NCBI RefSeq assembly: GCF_000317555.1
Contig: NC_019745.1
Span: 5,274,001 to 5,338,000 of the forward strand
From: Gloeocapsa sp. PCC 7428
Lineage (GTDB): Bacteria; Cyanobacteriota; Cyanobacteriia; Cyanobacteriales; Chroococcidiopsidaceae
DNA: 64,000 nt
Reading direction: 5' to 3'
In this document: positions 17,075 to 26,191 of the stretch, piece by piece
Layout: each line of letters opens with the position of its first letter
Numbering within the stretch: the first letter of the stretch is position 1
Program-made: the position numbers and the translations under genes
The notes under the pieces: generated by a model
Databases searched by the model: none
What the model was told of the DNA's origin: nothing
Seen by the model: the letters and a program-made list of their open reading frames with translations, nothing else

Positions 17075-17716
17075 TTGGGTATAGAATTACGCAGTTATGT
17101 ATTTCTAGACAGGTTGCAGCCTCAGCACGCAGCTTATATGGGGACAGTAGCGTTAGGTTTCTTACCTTTGCCAGGCGATGCTTCACTGTGGATTGAAATC
17201 TCACCAGGTATAGAAATTAACCGAATTATGGACATTGCCCTAAAATCAACTTCTGTACGCCCAGGAGTGCAAGTTGTCGAACGCCTCTACGGACTTCTGG
17301 AAGTTCATTCAAGTAACCAAGGCGATACGCGGACTGCGGGTAAGGCAATTTTAGAGACATTAGGTGTCCGCGAGCGCGAACGTCTCAAACCATACGTTAT
17401 TTCCAGCCAAATTATCCGCAATATTGACGCGCATCATACACAATTAATCAATCGCACGCGTAGAGGACAAATGATTTTAGCAGGACAAACGCTTTATGTG
17501 ATGGAAGTTCAGCCAGCGGCTTATGCTGCTTTAGCCGCGAATGAAGCCGAGAAAGCAGCTTTAATTAACATTTTAGAAATTCAGGCAGTTGGCAGCTTTG
17601 GACGCCTCTATTTAGGTGGAGAAGAACGAGACATTTTAGCAGGTTCGAGTGCTGCATTAGCAGCAATTGAAAACGTTGTGGGACGTGAAAACCCTGCAAT
17701 GGGGCGTAGGGAATAG
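17075..17716 (+). CDS. ccmP: carboxysome shell protein CcmP (tandem BMC, BMC-T)
   Basis: 213 residues with two bacterial-microcompartment domains, about 1-100 and 105-205. It is near-identical in pattern to CcmP of other beta-cyanobacteria: [12 protein letters not shown] start, [49 protein letters not shown] and [13 protein letters not shown]-like end. CcmP forms stacked trimers with a gated pore in the beta-carboxysome shell, thought to pass larger metabolites. The start is TTG at 17075: GGAG stands 9 nt before it and the protein then begins exactly like its relatives. It stands apart from any ccmKLMNO cluster, as a satellite locus. Confidence 0.94.
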   Translation: MGIELRSYVFLDRLQPQHAAYMGTVALGFLPLPGDASLWIEISPGIEINRIMDIALKSTSVRPGVQVVERLYGLLEVHSSNQGDTRTAGKAILETLGVRERERLKPYVISSQIIRNIDAHHTQLINRTRRGQMILAGQTLYVMEVQPAAYAALAANEAEKAALINILEIQAVGSFGRLYLGGEERDILAGSSAALAAIENVVGRENPAMGRRE

Positions 17717-17771
17717 TGTAGTCATAAGTTAAAGTTGAAAATTGGTGCTGCTTGATTGAAGGAGATTTTGG

Positions 17772-18587
17772 ATGGCGAATATGGAGCATCTTGCATTACT
17801 ACAGCAGGGTGCAGTAAAGTGGCTTGAGTGGAGGAAGAAAAACATCCAAATTAAACCAGATCTGAGCGAAGCTGATTTGAGTGAAGCCAACTTTAGAGGT
17901 GCTCATTTAGTTGCAGTTAACCTCCGCAGGGCAGACCTCAGCAAAACGAAACTCATTGCAGCTAACCTTACTCAAGCTAATTTAAGTGCAGCTAATTTAA
18001 ACAAATCTGAACTCATTGACGCTAATCTTCAACAAGTCGAACTTGTCGATGCTCAGTTAAGGGAAGCGCAACTTGCAGGAGCAGATTTAAGTTACGCTAA
18101 TCTGATTGGAGCCGACCTCAAAGGCGCAGACGTAAGACGAGTTGACTTGAGTCACGCTAACTTAATTGCAACTGAGCTACGCAAAGCTAACCTAAGAGAG
18201 GCAGACCTCAGTGCAGCGGACTTAAGACGAGCGAATTTCAGTTATGCTAACTTGATGGCAGCTAATTTGAATCATGCAAACTTGAGTCATGCCAACCTTC
18301 ACGAAGCTGAGCTAATTGGCGCTCATTTGTATATGGCTGAGCTTGTGCAAGTAAATCTCAGTGAAGCGCATCTCACTGGTGCTTATCTTTTCGGTGCCAA
18401 CCTCAGTGGAGCAAATCTTTTCAAGGCTGACTTCCGGTGGACGAATCTCAGTAAAGCTAATTTTACGGGCGCTGACCTAAGCCAAGCTAATTTTACGGGC
18501 GCGAACTTAAGTAAGGCTAATTTTACGGGCGCTATGCTTAACGAAGTTGACTTTACAGGAGCTAACTTGAGCAAAGCGAACTTTTAA
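17772..18587 (+). CDS. pentapeptide-repeat protein
   Basis: 271 residues. After about 25 residues (LLQQGAVKWLEWRKKN) comes a nearly unbroken run of A(D/N)Lxx pentapeptides to the end (ADLSEANFRGAHL, ADLKGADVRRVDL, ANFTGADLSQANF), about 46 units. These fold as a right-handed quadrilateral beta-helix. No signal peptide or membrane segment, so cytoplasmic. Function unknown, as for most cyanobacterial members. GGAG precedes the ATG at 17772; a second ATG at 17781 is possible. It follows ccmP by 55 bp on the same strand, and co-transcription is possible. The last repeats are almost identical at DNA level (AATTTTACGGGCGC repeated), a sign of recent expansion. Confidence 0.9.
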   Translation: MANMEHLALLQQGAVKWLEWRKKNIQIKPDLSEADLSEANFRGAHLVAVNLRRADLSKTKLIAANLTQANLSAANLNKSELIDANLQQVELVDAQLREAQLAGADLSYANLIGADLKGADVRRVDLSHANLIATELRKANLREADLSAADLRRANFSYANLMAANLNHANLSHANLHEAELIGAHLYMAELVQVNLSEAHLTGAYLFGANLSGANLFKADFRWTNLSKANFTGADLSQANFTGANLSKANFTGAMLNEVDFTGANLSKANF

Positions 18588-18678
18588 GATGTAATTATGC
18601 GTAATAGTGACATTGGTATAGATTCGGCGATGATGGCAAGCTGCGATCGCCTAGAGGAAACTTAATACAAGGAAAGTA

Positions 18679-18751
18679 TGGAGAATAGGGAACTCGAATC
18701 CCTGACCTCTGCGGTGCGATCGCAGCGCTCTACCAGCTGAGCTAATTCCCC
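18679..18751 (-). tRNA. trnA-CGC: tRNA-Ala (anticodon CGC)
   Basis: On the minus strand a full cloverleaf can be drawn: acceptor GGGGAAT with ATTCTCC and discriminator A, D-arm GCTC/GAGC, anticodon stem CTGCG/CGCAG with loop ATCGCAC, and T-arm AGGGA-TTCGAGT-TCCCT. The anticodon is CGC, reading GCG. The G3-U70 pair, the alanine identity element, is present. 73 nt; CCA is not encoded. The anticodon arm contains a complete HIP1 octamer. Confidence 0.96.
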
Positions 18752-18899
18752 TAATGCTTCACTATTTTAGCATCTCATAACACCGCTGTTTTCATCGCTA
18801 TGCGCACATATGTAGTATATCTAGGTCATGCACCGTCAGGATCGTGATTACACTATGCAGAAAAAATACACTGTGAAAACAAAAAGAAAATAGTGACTC

Positions 18900-20522
18900 T
18901 CACATAAACCTTGCTTTTTTTGCTCTGAGACACATTCCCAGCACAACTTCAGCCGCAAGGCGACCTGTCTGAGCCGCGCCATTCATATATCCATAGAACT
19001 CGTCGCTTAAATGCTCACCAGCAAAAACCAAATTCCCGACGTTGACATCTTGGCGCTCTTCTGGGTTGTCCGATTCGATATAGAAAAAATCTGCAAAGTC
19101 TGTTAGTTGTCCTGGCTTAAAACTAGTGTAAGAGCCTTTAGTAAAAGGGTCTTGAGTCCATTGAGTACGCAAAAATCTTTCATTTGCAACTCTCTTGACA
19201 CTTGGGATAATATTCTCAAATTGGTTTGCAAACTTCTTGCCTTGTGACTTAGTACTACCAGATTGTAGCGTCGTAACTTCGTTACCACCAAAGTAGAAAG
19301 TCAGCGCTCCATTTTTTCTGTCTACTTGTCGCTGCGTTTCATCCCACGCAGCGGAGAATCCGAGATCTGTCCAGGCTTCCTTAATAAACCCTTTTTCTCG
19401 ACGCCACACTTTCTTGTTGAATCCAGCGTATAGCTTTTCATTCGCACCAAGATCGACTTCGTTAATAAAACGCCGCAACTGCTTTGGCAAGTCTACTCGA
19501 ATTTTAACGTCACGCAGAACAGTAAAAGGAATCGCAATAATGACATAATCTGCATCAACTTCATAATTACCAGAAAAGGTCAAGTGAAAGCCCCTCCCCC
19601 GTGACTCAATCTGCATCAAACGCATACCAGAGAAAATTTGTCCTGATAGCGCCTGCGCTAAACTGTCGATTATCCTACCGCTACCACCCTCAACAACAAA
19701 AGTTTCATCAGAATTCCCCAATATTTCTACTTTGTTTCCATCGACTGTAGGAAGGTTGAATAGTAGTTGCAGTGCTGAAGACTTGTCAGGTTCGACACCG
19801 TACTCGGTGCGAATTGTATTTTCAACCAGTACTCGAATAAACTGCTCTGAAATCTTATCAGCGTGTTTGTCTAGATACTTAGCAACGGATATGCGATCGA
19901 ATTTTGGTGCAAACTGCTCGTAGTCTTCATCTAGCAAGTCAGCATCGCGAGAAATTTGCCGCGCGAGTGGACGCAATTTAGTTGCAACTTCGGCTTCAGA
20001 ACGCAGCCTACCATTAAAATAATAACCTGTTTCGGGAAAGGGGAATCGCTGTGCATCTTCAGTGCGATTGAAGAGACTTAGACCAAATTCTTTGACTAAC
20101 TCTAATATATCTACATGATCTGTATTGATAAAGTGAGCACCTAGATCAATCACTAGACCTTCACCCACAACACCCGTAACTGACAGTACGCGTCCTCCTA
20201 AGCGCTGTCTAGCTTCATAAACAGAAGCTGTTAAACCAGCCTTTTTTAACTGGTATGCAGCATTTAATCCAGCAATTCCACCTCCAATAATCGCAATTTT
20301 AGGGTTTTGGCGATCGCGGCTCCAAGCTTTCTCTGAATGAGGTAACGCGTTGGTTGCAAGTGCGCTTCCTGAAGCCAGCGCTACTAATTTGAGCAATCGT
20401 CTTCGCGTCCATGAAACTCGCTGTTTTGTTAATGGTGGAGATTTGCCTTCAGCTTTGAGGTTCTCCCGTTGCGCCTGCTGTAGAATTCGGATGAATTGGC
20501 GAAACTGCGGTGTACGCGCCAT
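18900..20522 (-). CDS. Tat-exported flavin amine oxidase family protein
   Basis: 540 residues. A twin-arginine signal (SWTRRRLLKLVALASGSALA, about 38-57) follows a 37-residue N-terminal extension and predicts export of a folded flavoprotein. The catalytic part starts with FAD motif IAIIGGGIAGLNAAYQLKKA near 76, then YEARQRLGGRV, and ends with LVFAGEHLSDEFYGYMNGA near residue 505, typical of monoamine oxidase/L-amino-acid oxidase proteins that oxidise amines with O2 and release H2O2. The substrate cannot be read from sequence. Single gene, bounded by the tRNA downstream and divergent small frames upstream. Confidence 0.88.
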   Translation of the reverse strand: MARTPQFRQFIRILQQAQRENLKAEGKSPPLTKQRVSWTRRRLLKLVALASGSALATNALPHSEKAWSRDRQNPKIAIIGGGIAGLNAAYQLKKAGLTASVYEARQRLGGRVLSVTGVVGEGLVIDLGAHFINTDHVDILELVKEFGLSLFNRTEDAQRFPFPETGYYFNGRLRSEAEVATKLRPLARQISRDADLLDEDYEQFAPKFDRISVAKYLDKHADKISEQFIRVLVENTIRTEYGVEPDKSSALQLLFNLPTVDGNKVEILGNSDETFVVEGGSGRIIDSLAQALSGQIFSGMRLMQIESRGRGFHLTFSGNYEVDADYVIIAIPFTVLRDVKIRVDLPKQLRRFINEVDLGANEKLYAGFNKKVWRREKGFIKEAWTDLGFSAAWDETQRQVDRKNGALTFYFGGNEVTTLQSGSTKSQGKKFANQFENIIPSVKRVANERFLRTQWTQDPFTKGSYTSFKPGQLTDFADFFYIESDNPEERQDVNVGNLVFAGEHLSDEFYGYMNGAAQTGRLAAEVVLGMCLRAKKARFM

Positions 20523-20736
20523 AATATCTCCTTAATGCTTAAAATTGGGAAAAGCCAATCTGATAATGTAGTTTTATTAAGCACTGCACCCACGTAATAC
20601 CGTTTCACTTTGAGGTTGATTCAAATAGAAAGCCTCATGAATGTAGGAGAAGTTATTTGTAACTCTCTTTGAGTGAAATAGTACTATAACTGTCGAGGTA
20701 AGATTATCATTTAGTCGAATTCATAAGCATTATTTC

Positions 20737-20952
20737 ATGCTTCCACCAACACTGATATATCTTAGTAGATGGTCAGTTAATTTTTATTTGGCAATTGCGC
20801 TAGCGTCTCAATCGCTTGATTCCTGGTATAGTAGACTGGCGCGGTTTATCCCAAAGCCTGCTTCTGCTGGCGATCGCTTAGCGCTCATCGCTGAATATTC
20901 TAGACAATTGCTAGTACAAACGTCTAAATTCAATGTAATAATTACCCAATAA
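20737..20952 (+). CDS. possible small protein, 71 aa
   Basis: A 71-codon ATG frame divergent from the amine oxidase gene. It encodes a weakly hydrophobic start (NFYLAIALASQSLDSW) and a basic/mixed remainder. There is no Shine-Dalgarno, no known family, and a HIP1 site inside. It could be a relic or chance. I list it because the spacer contains nothing else. Confidence 0.22.
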   Translation: MLPPTLIYLSRWSVNFYLAIALASQSLDSWYSRLARFIPKPASAGDRLALIAEYSRQLLVQTSKFNVIITQ

Positions 20953-21005
20953 ACTGAAAGTAATAGTAACTAAAATGAATCTTTAAAAACTAATCAGAGA
21001 GAAAG

Positions 21006-21326
21006 ATGATGCTAAGTGAATCTCAATTGGTTACTTGTTTATTTATGATTACAATATTACTTTTTATTCCTGCAAGGATAGAGGCACAAACGCATCAAAT
21101 TCACGAAAATAGCTTAGCAGAAACAATATTAAACCCTTCTGAGCCAAATATTATTTTGCCTGAAATAAAGCCCGATCTCCGCACGCCAGTACTACCAGCA
21201 AATTTATTTAAACCTGTTCAACAACTACCATCTTGGCAATTGCATCAGGATTGGATGCTACCACAACCACCAAGAATTATCTATACATATCCACCAAGAC
21301 GAGACTTAGGTAGTAGTAATCATTAG
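21006..21326 (+). CDS. small secreted proline-rich protein, unknown
   Basis: 106 residues. A classic signal peptide (LVTCLFMITILLFIPARIEA, cut likely after IEA near residue 27) precedes a short mature part rich in Pro, Leu and Gln (NIILPEIKPDLRTP, PANLFKPVQQLPSWQ, PQPPRIIYTYPPRRD). No Cys, no repeats, no known domain. AGAGAAAG before tandem ATGs at 21006 and 21009 gives a fair start. Probably periplasmic or secreted; role unknown. Confidence 0.6.
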   Translation: MMLSESQLVTCLFMITILLFIPARIEAQTHQIHENSLAETILNPSEPNIILPEIKPDLRTPVLPANLFKPVQQLPSWQLHQDWMLPQPPRIIYTYPPRRDLGSSNH

Positions 21327-21432
21327 CTCTTAATTCAGTTAAAAATTTATATATTTAGTAATAAGTGTTTGGTGCGATCGCTATCGACAACCTCTAATTC
21401 ATAAATTTCTGAATATTTTCGTCTATCACCAT

Positions 21433-22149
21433 CTAAGCTACATATTGATTTCGATGCGTATAAACTTGTTGTACGTACTCTAAGTCTAAATCAGACAAGT
21501 AATCTACTGCCCAGTTAGCTTGGCGTTGTAGCATATGAAATGGATAAGTATTTGCAACTCCAACTACAGGAATTTTGGCGCGTTTGGCTGCGGTAATTCC
21601 GGCTGGAGTATCTTCAATCGCAAGGCATTCTGCTGGTTGTAAGTTTAAGCTAGGTTCGATCTCGTTCAGTCTTTCTACGGCGAGAAGATAACCATCAGGT
21701 TCAGGTTTACTCGTGGTGATATCATCACCAGCGACGATCGCACAAAAGTATTCAGCTAAACCAAGGCGCTGTAACACGAGTTCGACTTCCGAACGTAATG
21801 CACCACTCACCACTGCTAATTTAAGATTGCGCGATCGCACTTGAAAAATTAAATCCTCTAAACCTGGGTAAGTCGGTAACTTCTCAAGTTTTGCTAATTC
21901 TTGTTGATATGCTTCGGCTTTGCGTTTAATAATTTGCGTCAAATAGTCTTCACTCACAACTCGACCGCGACGCTGCAACAATTCGCGGATACACGCGCGA
22001 TCGCTGCGTCCCAAACAAACTTGGCGGAACTCTCCTGACTTGGGACGCAGATTTTCGGCAATTAAAACTTGGTCAATTAGTTGCTGGTGAATTGGTTCAT
22101 CGTTAATTATTACGCCATTGAAATCAAACAAAACTGCTTTTAATGTCAT
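21433..22149 (-). CDS. HAD-superfamily hydrolase, beta-phosphoglucomutase-like
   Basis: 238 residues, HAD subfamily IA with an alpha-helical cap. Motif I reads DFNGVIIND, motif II VVSGALRS near 116, Lys in TSKPEPDGYL near 152 and motif IV in LAIEDTPAGITAAKRA near 190. Relatives are beta-phosphoglucomutases and phosphoglycolate/sugar-phosphate phosphatases. The second Asp of the usual DxD, the general acid/base, is Asn here, which is odd for a phosphatase and may mark a distinct activity. It follows a methyltransferase gene by 15 bp on the same strand, so the two are probably one operon. Confidence 0.85.
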   Translation of the reverse strand: MTLKAVLFDFNGVIINDEPIHQQLIDQVLIAENLRPKSGEFRQVCLGRSDRACIRELLQRRGRVVSEDYLTQIIKRKAEAYQQELAKLEKLPTYPGLEDLIFQVRSRNLKLAVVSGALRSEVELVLQRLGLAEYFCAIVAGDDITTSKPEPDGYLLAVERLNEIEPSLNLQPAECLAIEDTPAGITAAKRAKIPVVGVANTYPFHMLQRQANWAVDYLSDLDLEYVQQVYTHRNQYVA

Positions 22150-22164
22150 ACGTTACTGCCTCAA

Positions 22165-23031
22165 TTAAGCCGGAGAAGGTATCCAACCTTCAAGTGGAAT
22201 GACTTCCTCGGTAGACTCGCCAACTCCTGAATTGTGTATTAACGGCTTCACCCCACGAGTGACTTGATGAATCAACCATAAATCTGTTGTCTGCACAGCC
22301 GCGAACCCTGCTGCAACCATACTTGCATCAACACTTTCTGCTGCAAAGTCACGGATGTACGGTTCTTCAAATACGTTATTTAGCCAGTCAAGTTGGCGTA
22401 GCGTTTTTTGATTGCCGTCTAAAATTAATACTTCACCACCAACGCTCAGTAAACGAAAACTTTCTTGCAAAATAGATTGAGCAACTGCGGGCGGTGTTTC
22501 GTGAAATAATAAAGAAGCCGTCACCACATCAAAACTAGCATCAGGAAAACCTGTATGCTCTGCATTACCATGACGCCATTGGATATCTAGATGAGCAGCT
22601 TGTGCCTTACGTTCCGCCATCACTAGCATATACGGCGACAAATCTAAACCAATCACCTCAGCCGCAGGAAACGCCTGTTTGAGCATTAATGTTGTTGATC
22701 CTGTACCGCAGCCTAAATCAAGAATTCGACGGGGCTGACTTTGAATTGTCTCAATTAATTCTTGCCGTACGAGTGTTTCATTAGGTAATAACACGTACTG
22801 TGTAATTGGATCGTACGATACTGCCGCACCAGGATTGAGATACCCTTGCTTAATACCGTGAAAGTTTTGACTGCTGTAGTATAAAGGTGTTTCTACATCC
22901 GCCTGCTGGAATCTTGTCGCTTCTTGCTGCCAATCAATACTCTCGTAAAGTTGCTGTAGTTCTTTTTCATTGATAAAGAAACGCACAACAGGTGCGAGAA
23001 AACGTTCCCAAATGGTATCTTGACTCGACAT
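22165..23031 (-). CDS. class I SAM-dependent methyltransferase
   Basis: 288 residues. A 95-residue N-terminal region (FLAPVVRFFINEKELQQLYE and more) precedes a Rossmann methyltransferase: motif I ILDLGCGTGSTTLML near 102, acidic residue in EVIGLDLSPYML, motif II/III ASFDVVTASLLFHETPP near 168 and SVGGEVLILDGN. It uses S-adenosylmethionine; the acceptor is unknown. It is the first gene of a pair with the HAD hydrolase. Confidence 0.85.
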   Translation of the reverse strand: MSSQDTIWERFLAPVVRFFINEKELQQLYESIDWQQEATRFQQADVETPLYYSSQNFHGIKQGYLNPGAAVSYDPITQYVLLPNETLVRQELIETIQSQPRRILDLGCGTGSTTLMLKQAFPAAEVIGLDLSPYMLVMAERKAQAAHLDIQWRHGNAEHTGFPDASFDVVTASLLFHETPPAVAQSILQESFRLLSVGGEVLILDGNQKTLRQLDWLNNVFEEPYIRDFAAESVDASMVAAGFAAVQTTDLWLIHQVTRGVKPLIHNSGVGESTEEVIPLEGWIPSPA

Positions 23032-23371
23032 AGGAGTTGCTCTAAGTAGGCGTGGATGGCGATCGCTTCAAGGTTAATCCCTTTGCTTTACAAATTGTAA
23101 TATATCTGCAAAGAATTGGGAGTATTTTGCTGTATTTTTTGTACTCATCAAAGTATGAGTCTGAAGTTTTAACAGTAAGAAATCATCGGTTAAATTGTTG
23201 AACGCATCCATAAAAATAATATTATCTTTCCTTTGAGGGATGCTATCAGTTTATGAGTCTCTCAGTTGATAAAGTTAATAGCAATACTAAGTTAAATTAA
23301 AATAGAAAATTACAAATATTCTAATTATTTAGTTAGACAATAAGTTTATTATTAACTCCTTGGAGCGTATC
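23032..23371. other. divergent spacer before DUF3891 gene
   Basis: About 340 bp between divergent genes. AT-rich, one HIP1 site near 23060, no gene. It should contain promoters for both sides; none can be assigned with confidence. Confidence 0.4.
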
Positions 23372-24151
23372 ATGCTACATCGCCAGGAATCAGCCGGACT
23401 TGTTGTCATCACTCAACCTACACATTCTTGGGTCGCGGGTTGCATAGCAAGAGTATGGGGAAATGAACAATTCGGCTTATTTGCGCCTAGAGAAGAAGTT
23501 TGTCTTGGTGCTGAACAGCATGATATCGGCTGGGTAGTGTGGGAAACTGCACCCACGTTAAATGCTAAAACAGGCTACCCATACAACTTTATGGAATTAC
23601 CAACAGCAACACATACAAACATTTGGTCAGGTGCAAAACACCTAGCGTTACCGTTTGGAAGATATGCAACACTCCTCGTCTCACTTCATGGTACAGGATT
23701 ATTTGAGCGCTTCCGTCGTTGGCAAGAGTCTCCTGAATCTTCTCGGTTAGTCAAAGCCTACTTAGACCAAGAATATACTTTTCAAGAACAGTTAATCGCT
23801 AATTTAGAGAATGATTCGTATTATGCAGCGTATGCTACTCCAGAAATTATTCAACATAATCGTTCTCTAGTAGCTGCCTGGGATACACTTTCGTTAGCGT
23901 TGTGTATGGGGCTAGATGAATCAAGGCAATTTCATCACATTCCTACAGCGTTAGGTGAAATTACACTAACTTTAACTCCTGTAGGCAATGACATCATAAA
24001 AGTCTCTCCTTGGGTGTTTCATCAAGATAAAGTAACACTTGTTTATGAAGGGCGGCTGCTGCAAGACAAATTTACAGATGAAATCTTAATGCGTCAGGCA
24101 TTAAATAATGCAAAATGGGTAAGTATTTCTAATACATTAATTCCAGGTTGA
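23372..24151 (+). CDS. DUF3891 family protein
   Basis: 259 residues from ATG 23372, which has TTGGAG 6-7 nt upstream; the frame also has a TTG at 23360 that would overlap that ribosome site. DUF3891 proteins have HD-domain-like conserved His/Asp residues: TQPTHSWVAGCIARVWGN near 16, AEQHDIGW near 48 and LVSLHGTGLFERFR near 111. The AEQHDIGW segment suggests a metal site, but no member has a settled function that I can name. Single gene. Confidence 0.78.
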   Translation: MLHRQESAGLVVITQPTHSWVAGCIARVWGNEQFGLFAPREEVCLGAEQHDIGWVVWETAPTLNAKTGYPYNFMELPTATHTNIWSGAKHLALPFGRYATLLVSLHGTGLFERFRRWQESPESSRLVKAYLDQEYTFQEQLIANLENDSYYAAYATPEIIQHNRSLVAAWDTLSLALCMGLDESRQFHHIPTALGEITLTLTPVGNDIIKVSPWVFHQDKVTLVYEGRLLQDKFTDEILMRQALNNAKWVSISNTLIPG

Positions 24152-24399
24152 TCGTCTGAGTAGACTTGATCGCTTGTATGGTCTATAAACATATTACTCA
24201 GTTGGCTAATAGCAAGAGTAAAGAATAATACTCGAATAGAAACGCTATATAAACAATACGTTTAAAGAATAATAGCTCTAATTTTTATTTAGGGTGAAAT
24301 ACTTACTGATTTAGCAATTGCTATTTTCAGTAATTTCTCAGTAGTATTCACCATGATAGATGAGCTAAAACATAATATCAGTTGAAGGTATTTAGTATA

Positions 24400-25632
24400 A
24401 TGAATTACAAAATGGTAGATAATTGCAATATAGCAAAACTCAAACTCTTTATAGCTAGCGGCTTAGCATTCTTTTTTGTTGCTGCCCTACCGCAAAAAAT
24501 ACTAGCTGAAAACAGTATAAATACAGAAAAAATAGCAGACATCGAAGCAGGCGATCGCTTACAACTAATACAAAATAAAAGTTTTCCCAACAACTGGAGA
24601 TTACAAAACTTTCAAACTTATAAATTCGAGACAGGGACAGCAAATTTTACAAATCAGATTATTCATAAAAACGTATCGACGACACTAGACACAAACAAAT
24701 TAGCAAATTTTAATTACAACGATGTAAATGAACATAAGCAGGATACACTTAACAGCAACTCTCAACAAATAGAATTTTCTCAGAATGCAGCAGATTTATT
24801 AGCAGAAAGTAGTTTGGAAAAGCAGCTATTAGTAAGTGAAGTTGATTTAGAAACACTCTGTCGTACCTTTCCACTGAATTCACGTTGTGTTAATTATCAA
24901 TCAACGGTCGAACACCAAAGTCAACAACAGCTACCGCAATCAGAAAGGGAAAGCTTGGAAACACGCCTATTAGAAAGATTAGCGCTTGCACCAGAAAATC
25001 CTACACGCAGCGGTTTTGCTCTTGCGGCTAAAGCGAGTAATTTAGGCGTTGGTGTTGAAGGAATTGGGGCGATTTCGCCTAATTTTAATGGCAGAATAGG
25101 ATTCAATTACTTAGGATTTAGTGGTGAATTTATACAAAATGATATTGAGTACGACGGTGATGTGCAACTATTAAACGCGACTGGAATGCTTGATTGGTTT
25201 CCTTCAAGTAGCAGTGGTTTTCGGATTACTGGCGGCTTAGTATATCAAAATAATCGAGTGGATGCGATCGCGCGCTCGACTGAGATACTAGAAGTTGGGG
25301 GTTTTGAATTTCCGCTAGCAGATGCTGGTCAACTCGAAGGTTCGCTAACATTTCCTAATACCATAGCGCCTTATATCGGCATTGGCTACGGTAATCCGGT
25401 GAGACAGGGTAGCGCTTTTAGCTTTAATATCGATTTAGGCGTTTTATTCGCAGGTTCGCCGCAAGCTGATTTGCAAGCCACAGGTCCTGGTGTAGATATT
25501 GTCACAGAAATTCCAGTATTGAATAACTTGTTAGAAGAGGCGATCGCACAAGAAGAACAGCAAATAGAAGATAACGTAAGCTGGCTTGGCGTATATCCAG
25601 TGGTTTCGATTGGAGTTTCCTACCAGTTTTGA
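24400..25632 (+). CDS. predicted outer-membrane beta-barrel protein, unknown
   Basis: 410 residues from ATG 24400 (TTG 24382 would only lengthen the signal). Signal peptide: LKLFIASGLAFFFVAALPQKILA, cut after ILA. Residues about 35-190 are polar and Asn/Gln-rich with two Cys (TLCRTFPLNSRCVN). The C-terminal 200 residues show alternating hydrophobic strands (FNGRIGFNYLGFSGEF, GFRITGGLVYQNNRVDA, PYIGIGYGNPV) and end SIGVSYQF, a terminal Phe typical of outer-membrane barrels. The repeated Gly-aromatic strands fit an 8-10 strand barrel. No known cargo or partner. Confidence 0.65.
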   Translation: MNYKMVDNCNIAKLKLFIASGLAFFFVAALPQKILAENSINTEKIADIEAGDRLQLIQNKSFPNNWRLQNFQTYKFETGTANFTNQIIHKNVSTTLDTNKLANFNYNDVNEHKQDTLNSNSQQIEFSQNAADLLAESSLEKQLLVSEVDLETLCRTFPLNSRCVNYQSTVEHQSQQQLPQSERESLETRLLERLALAPENPTRSGFALAAKASNLGVGVEGIGAISPNFNGRIGFNYLGFSGEFIQNDIEYDGDVQLLNATGMLDWFPSSSSGFRITGGLVYQNNRVDAIARSTEILEVGGFEFPLADAGQLEGSLTFPNTIAPYIGIGYGNPVRQGSAFSFNIDLGVLFAGSPQADLQATGPGVDIVTEIPVLNNLLEEAIAQEEQQIEDNVSWLGVYPVVSIGVSYQF

Positions 25633-25846
25633 TAACGCACGACCAGCTTGTAAAGAAGAAAGTCTAACGAAAGTTAGAAGATAACTTCCATATCGATTGA
25701 CAACATAAAAGCATCTTTTCCTAGGAAAGACGATCGCGCACTTTGGTGAGATTAGTGTGTCGATTCATGCTGTTCCTGCTGTCATAAAGTTTATCTTTCG
25801 GCAGTTTGAAATCGAGGAACAGAGCAATTCAGTAGGGGATAAAGCA

Positions 25847-26158
25847 ATGCAATACGAATGGTTAAGCTGGTCTGGAAATATTCGATTTACTCCAGCACGC
25901 ATTGAAGAACCAGAAAATGAGGAGCAAGTTATCGCGTTGGTACAACAGGCGATCGCAGAAAATCGTCATATTCGTACCGTTGGTTCGAGTCACTCTTGCT
26001 CATCCATCTTCAAAACCGATGATATCCTTGTTTCTACAGAGAAGTTGCAGGGCGTTGATGCGACACGGCGGCTAAAACCGCAACCGTCAAAGCAGGAACG
26101 AAAATTCATCGCTCAGCAAGAACCAAACTATTCCAAGTCCTCACGAGTGGGGGATTGA
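25847..26158 (+). pseudogene. truncated FAD-linked oxidase (gulonolactone/arabinonolactone oxidase-like), broken
   Basis: From ATG 25847 (AGGGGA upstream) the product starts as an FAD_binding_4 oxidase: YEWLSWSGNIRFTPARI, then EEQVIALVQQAIAENRHIR and the FAD-loop GSSHSCSSIF. After LQGVDATRR the frame shifts. The expected continuation (KTATVKAGTKIHR) is present in another frame from about 26070 and ends at a stop near 26168 (LTSGGLRGL). A full enzyme is 400-450 residues; only the first 100 remain and the catalytic domain is gone, replaced by the 3' end of the convergent glycosyltransferase gene. Dead. Confidence 0.75.
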
Positions 26159-26191
26159 GGGGGCTGTAAGTCATATTGATGTCACCCTTGT

